A stretch of DNA of 64,000 nucleotides from contig JACVRA010000138.1 in assembly GCA_019828545.1 (NCBI GenBank), forward strand, positions 310,001 to 374,000, written 5' to 3'. The stretch's first letter is position 1. Each line of letters opens with the position of its first letter. The DNA is from Paracamarosporium sp. OC-R06-R3. Taxonomy: Eukaryota; Ascomycota; Dothideomycetes; Pleosporales; Didymosphaeriaceae. Below are positions 63,627-64,000 of this stretch, in pieces. A program made the translations under genes and the position numbers. Below the pieces are notes generated by a model, which saw only the letters and a program-made list of their open reading frames with translations, was not told where the DNA came from and did not search any database.

Positions 63627-64000
63627 ATGGCGACGAAGAGCATTGTCCTTGTGACCGGTGGAAATACTGGCATTGGATATGCGACCGTGAAAGCTCTCTA
63701 TGCGTCTTCGGATGCGCATGTTATCCTTATGGGCAGTCGCTCGCTCGACAAAGCCCATGCTGCTATCAAAACGCTGCAATCAGAAGTGGCCGATTCAAAA
63801 TCAGAGGTCGTCCCGATCCAAATCGACATCGAAGATGACGCCTCGATTGATAGGCTGAACAAAGACATCGAGTCAAAGTACGGCAGGCTGGATGTTCTTG
63901 TCAATAATGCCGGTAAGCAGATACGAATGGTCTTAGACCTGTCAACTTCCTGTAGTTATATGCTGTGGTACTAAGAGTCATAATAGGAGGTTCTCACGAC
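63627..64000 (+). CDS. Short-chain dehydrogenase (carbonyl reductase-like), partial at right edge
   Basis: Exon 1 is 63627-63912 and exon 2 begins at 63987 after a 74-nt intron (GTAAGC donor, AATAG acceptor); the gene runs off the window. The N-terminus MATKSIVLVTGGNTGIGYAT carries the TGxxxGIG cofactor loop. VPIQIDIEDDASIDRLNKDI is the acidic loop, and the splice at RLDVLVNNAG leaves NNAG joined to GSHD. This is a classical SDR of the carbonyl-reductase type, which typically uses NADPH; the catalytic Ser, Tyr and Lys lie outside the window, so activity cannot be checked. It is divergently oriented from the ABC transporter. Confidence 0.85.

Noticed and set aside
8166..63900. Neighbouring genes as a biosynthetic cluster (ABC transporter, SDRs, amidase, hydrolase, transcription factor)
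   Set aside because: These genes are scattered among conserved housekeeping genes over more than 40 kb and no backbone enzyme (PKS, NRPS, terpene synthase) is present.

Overview
The window is nuclear DNA of a filamentous ascomycete, most likely a dothideomycete of the Pleosporales. The evidence is genes split by many short introns (about 47-160 nt) with GTATGT/GTAAGT-type donors and CTRAY branch sites, a large HET-domain protein, a STRIPAK Mob3/phocein, a Kre9/Knh1-like GPI protein, a DUF8035-like protein and cysteine-rich secreted or membrane proteins of types common in that order. I saw no bacterial-style operon, tRNA, rRNA or CRISPR array. The taxon is an inference from gene content, not a measurement.

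Layout. 1-5 kb: two secreted or surface proteins, a GPI-anchored Kre9-like protein and a cysteine-containing protein that gains a hydrophobic tail after splicing. 5-11 kb: two housekeeping genes, a mitochondrial PP2C phosphatase (Ptc6-like) and importin beta (Kap95). 11-20.6 kb: an accessory, gene-poor and partly AT-rich tract with a two-exon orphan fragment, a 333-aa orphan, a 921-aa HET protein and a frameshifted cysteine-rich single-pass membrane protein. 21-27 kb: an alpha/beta hydrolase, a small zinc-ribbon-like protein and a two-finger C2H2 fungal transcription factor with a GC-rich leader. 28.8-42.7 kb: a conserved core with Mob3, the COG0523 metallochaperone Zng1, the nucleoporin Nup170/155, mitochondrial Aim41, a DUF8035-like protein, Arv1 and V-ATPase subunit e (Vma9). 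42.7-45.2 kb: a stretch with no supportable gene. 45.2-56.8 kb: a proline-rich orphan, a CoA-binding-fold protein, a short-chain dehydrogenase, a secreted protein, a heme-degrading-like YBR137W homologue, an amidase with an extra C-terminal domain and an R3H protein. 57-64 kb: a full-length ABCC transporter, an intergenic tract with a hAT-type MITE and a 64-bp tandem repeat, and the 5' end of a second short-chain dehydrogenase.

Most gene models were rebuilt by joining reading frames across introns whose donor, branch and acceptor sites and codon phase agree. Several real genes (Vma9, Arv1, the CoA-binding protein, the amidase N-terminus and the ABC transporter N-terminus) cannot be seen from single open frames. 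The genes are independent eukaryotic units. The clearest shared themes are nuclear transport (Kap95, Nup170), mitochondria (Ptc6, Aim41) and membrane or lipid homeostasis (Arv1, Vma9). I did not find a convincing new multi-gene system. The best candidates for follow-up are the HET-containing accessory tract at 12.7-20.6 kb, a possible alternative terminal exon of importin beta, the MITE at 62.81 kb, and the amidase with its unrecognised appended domain.
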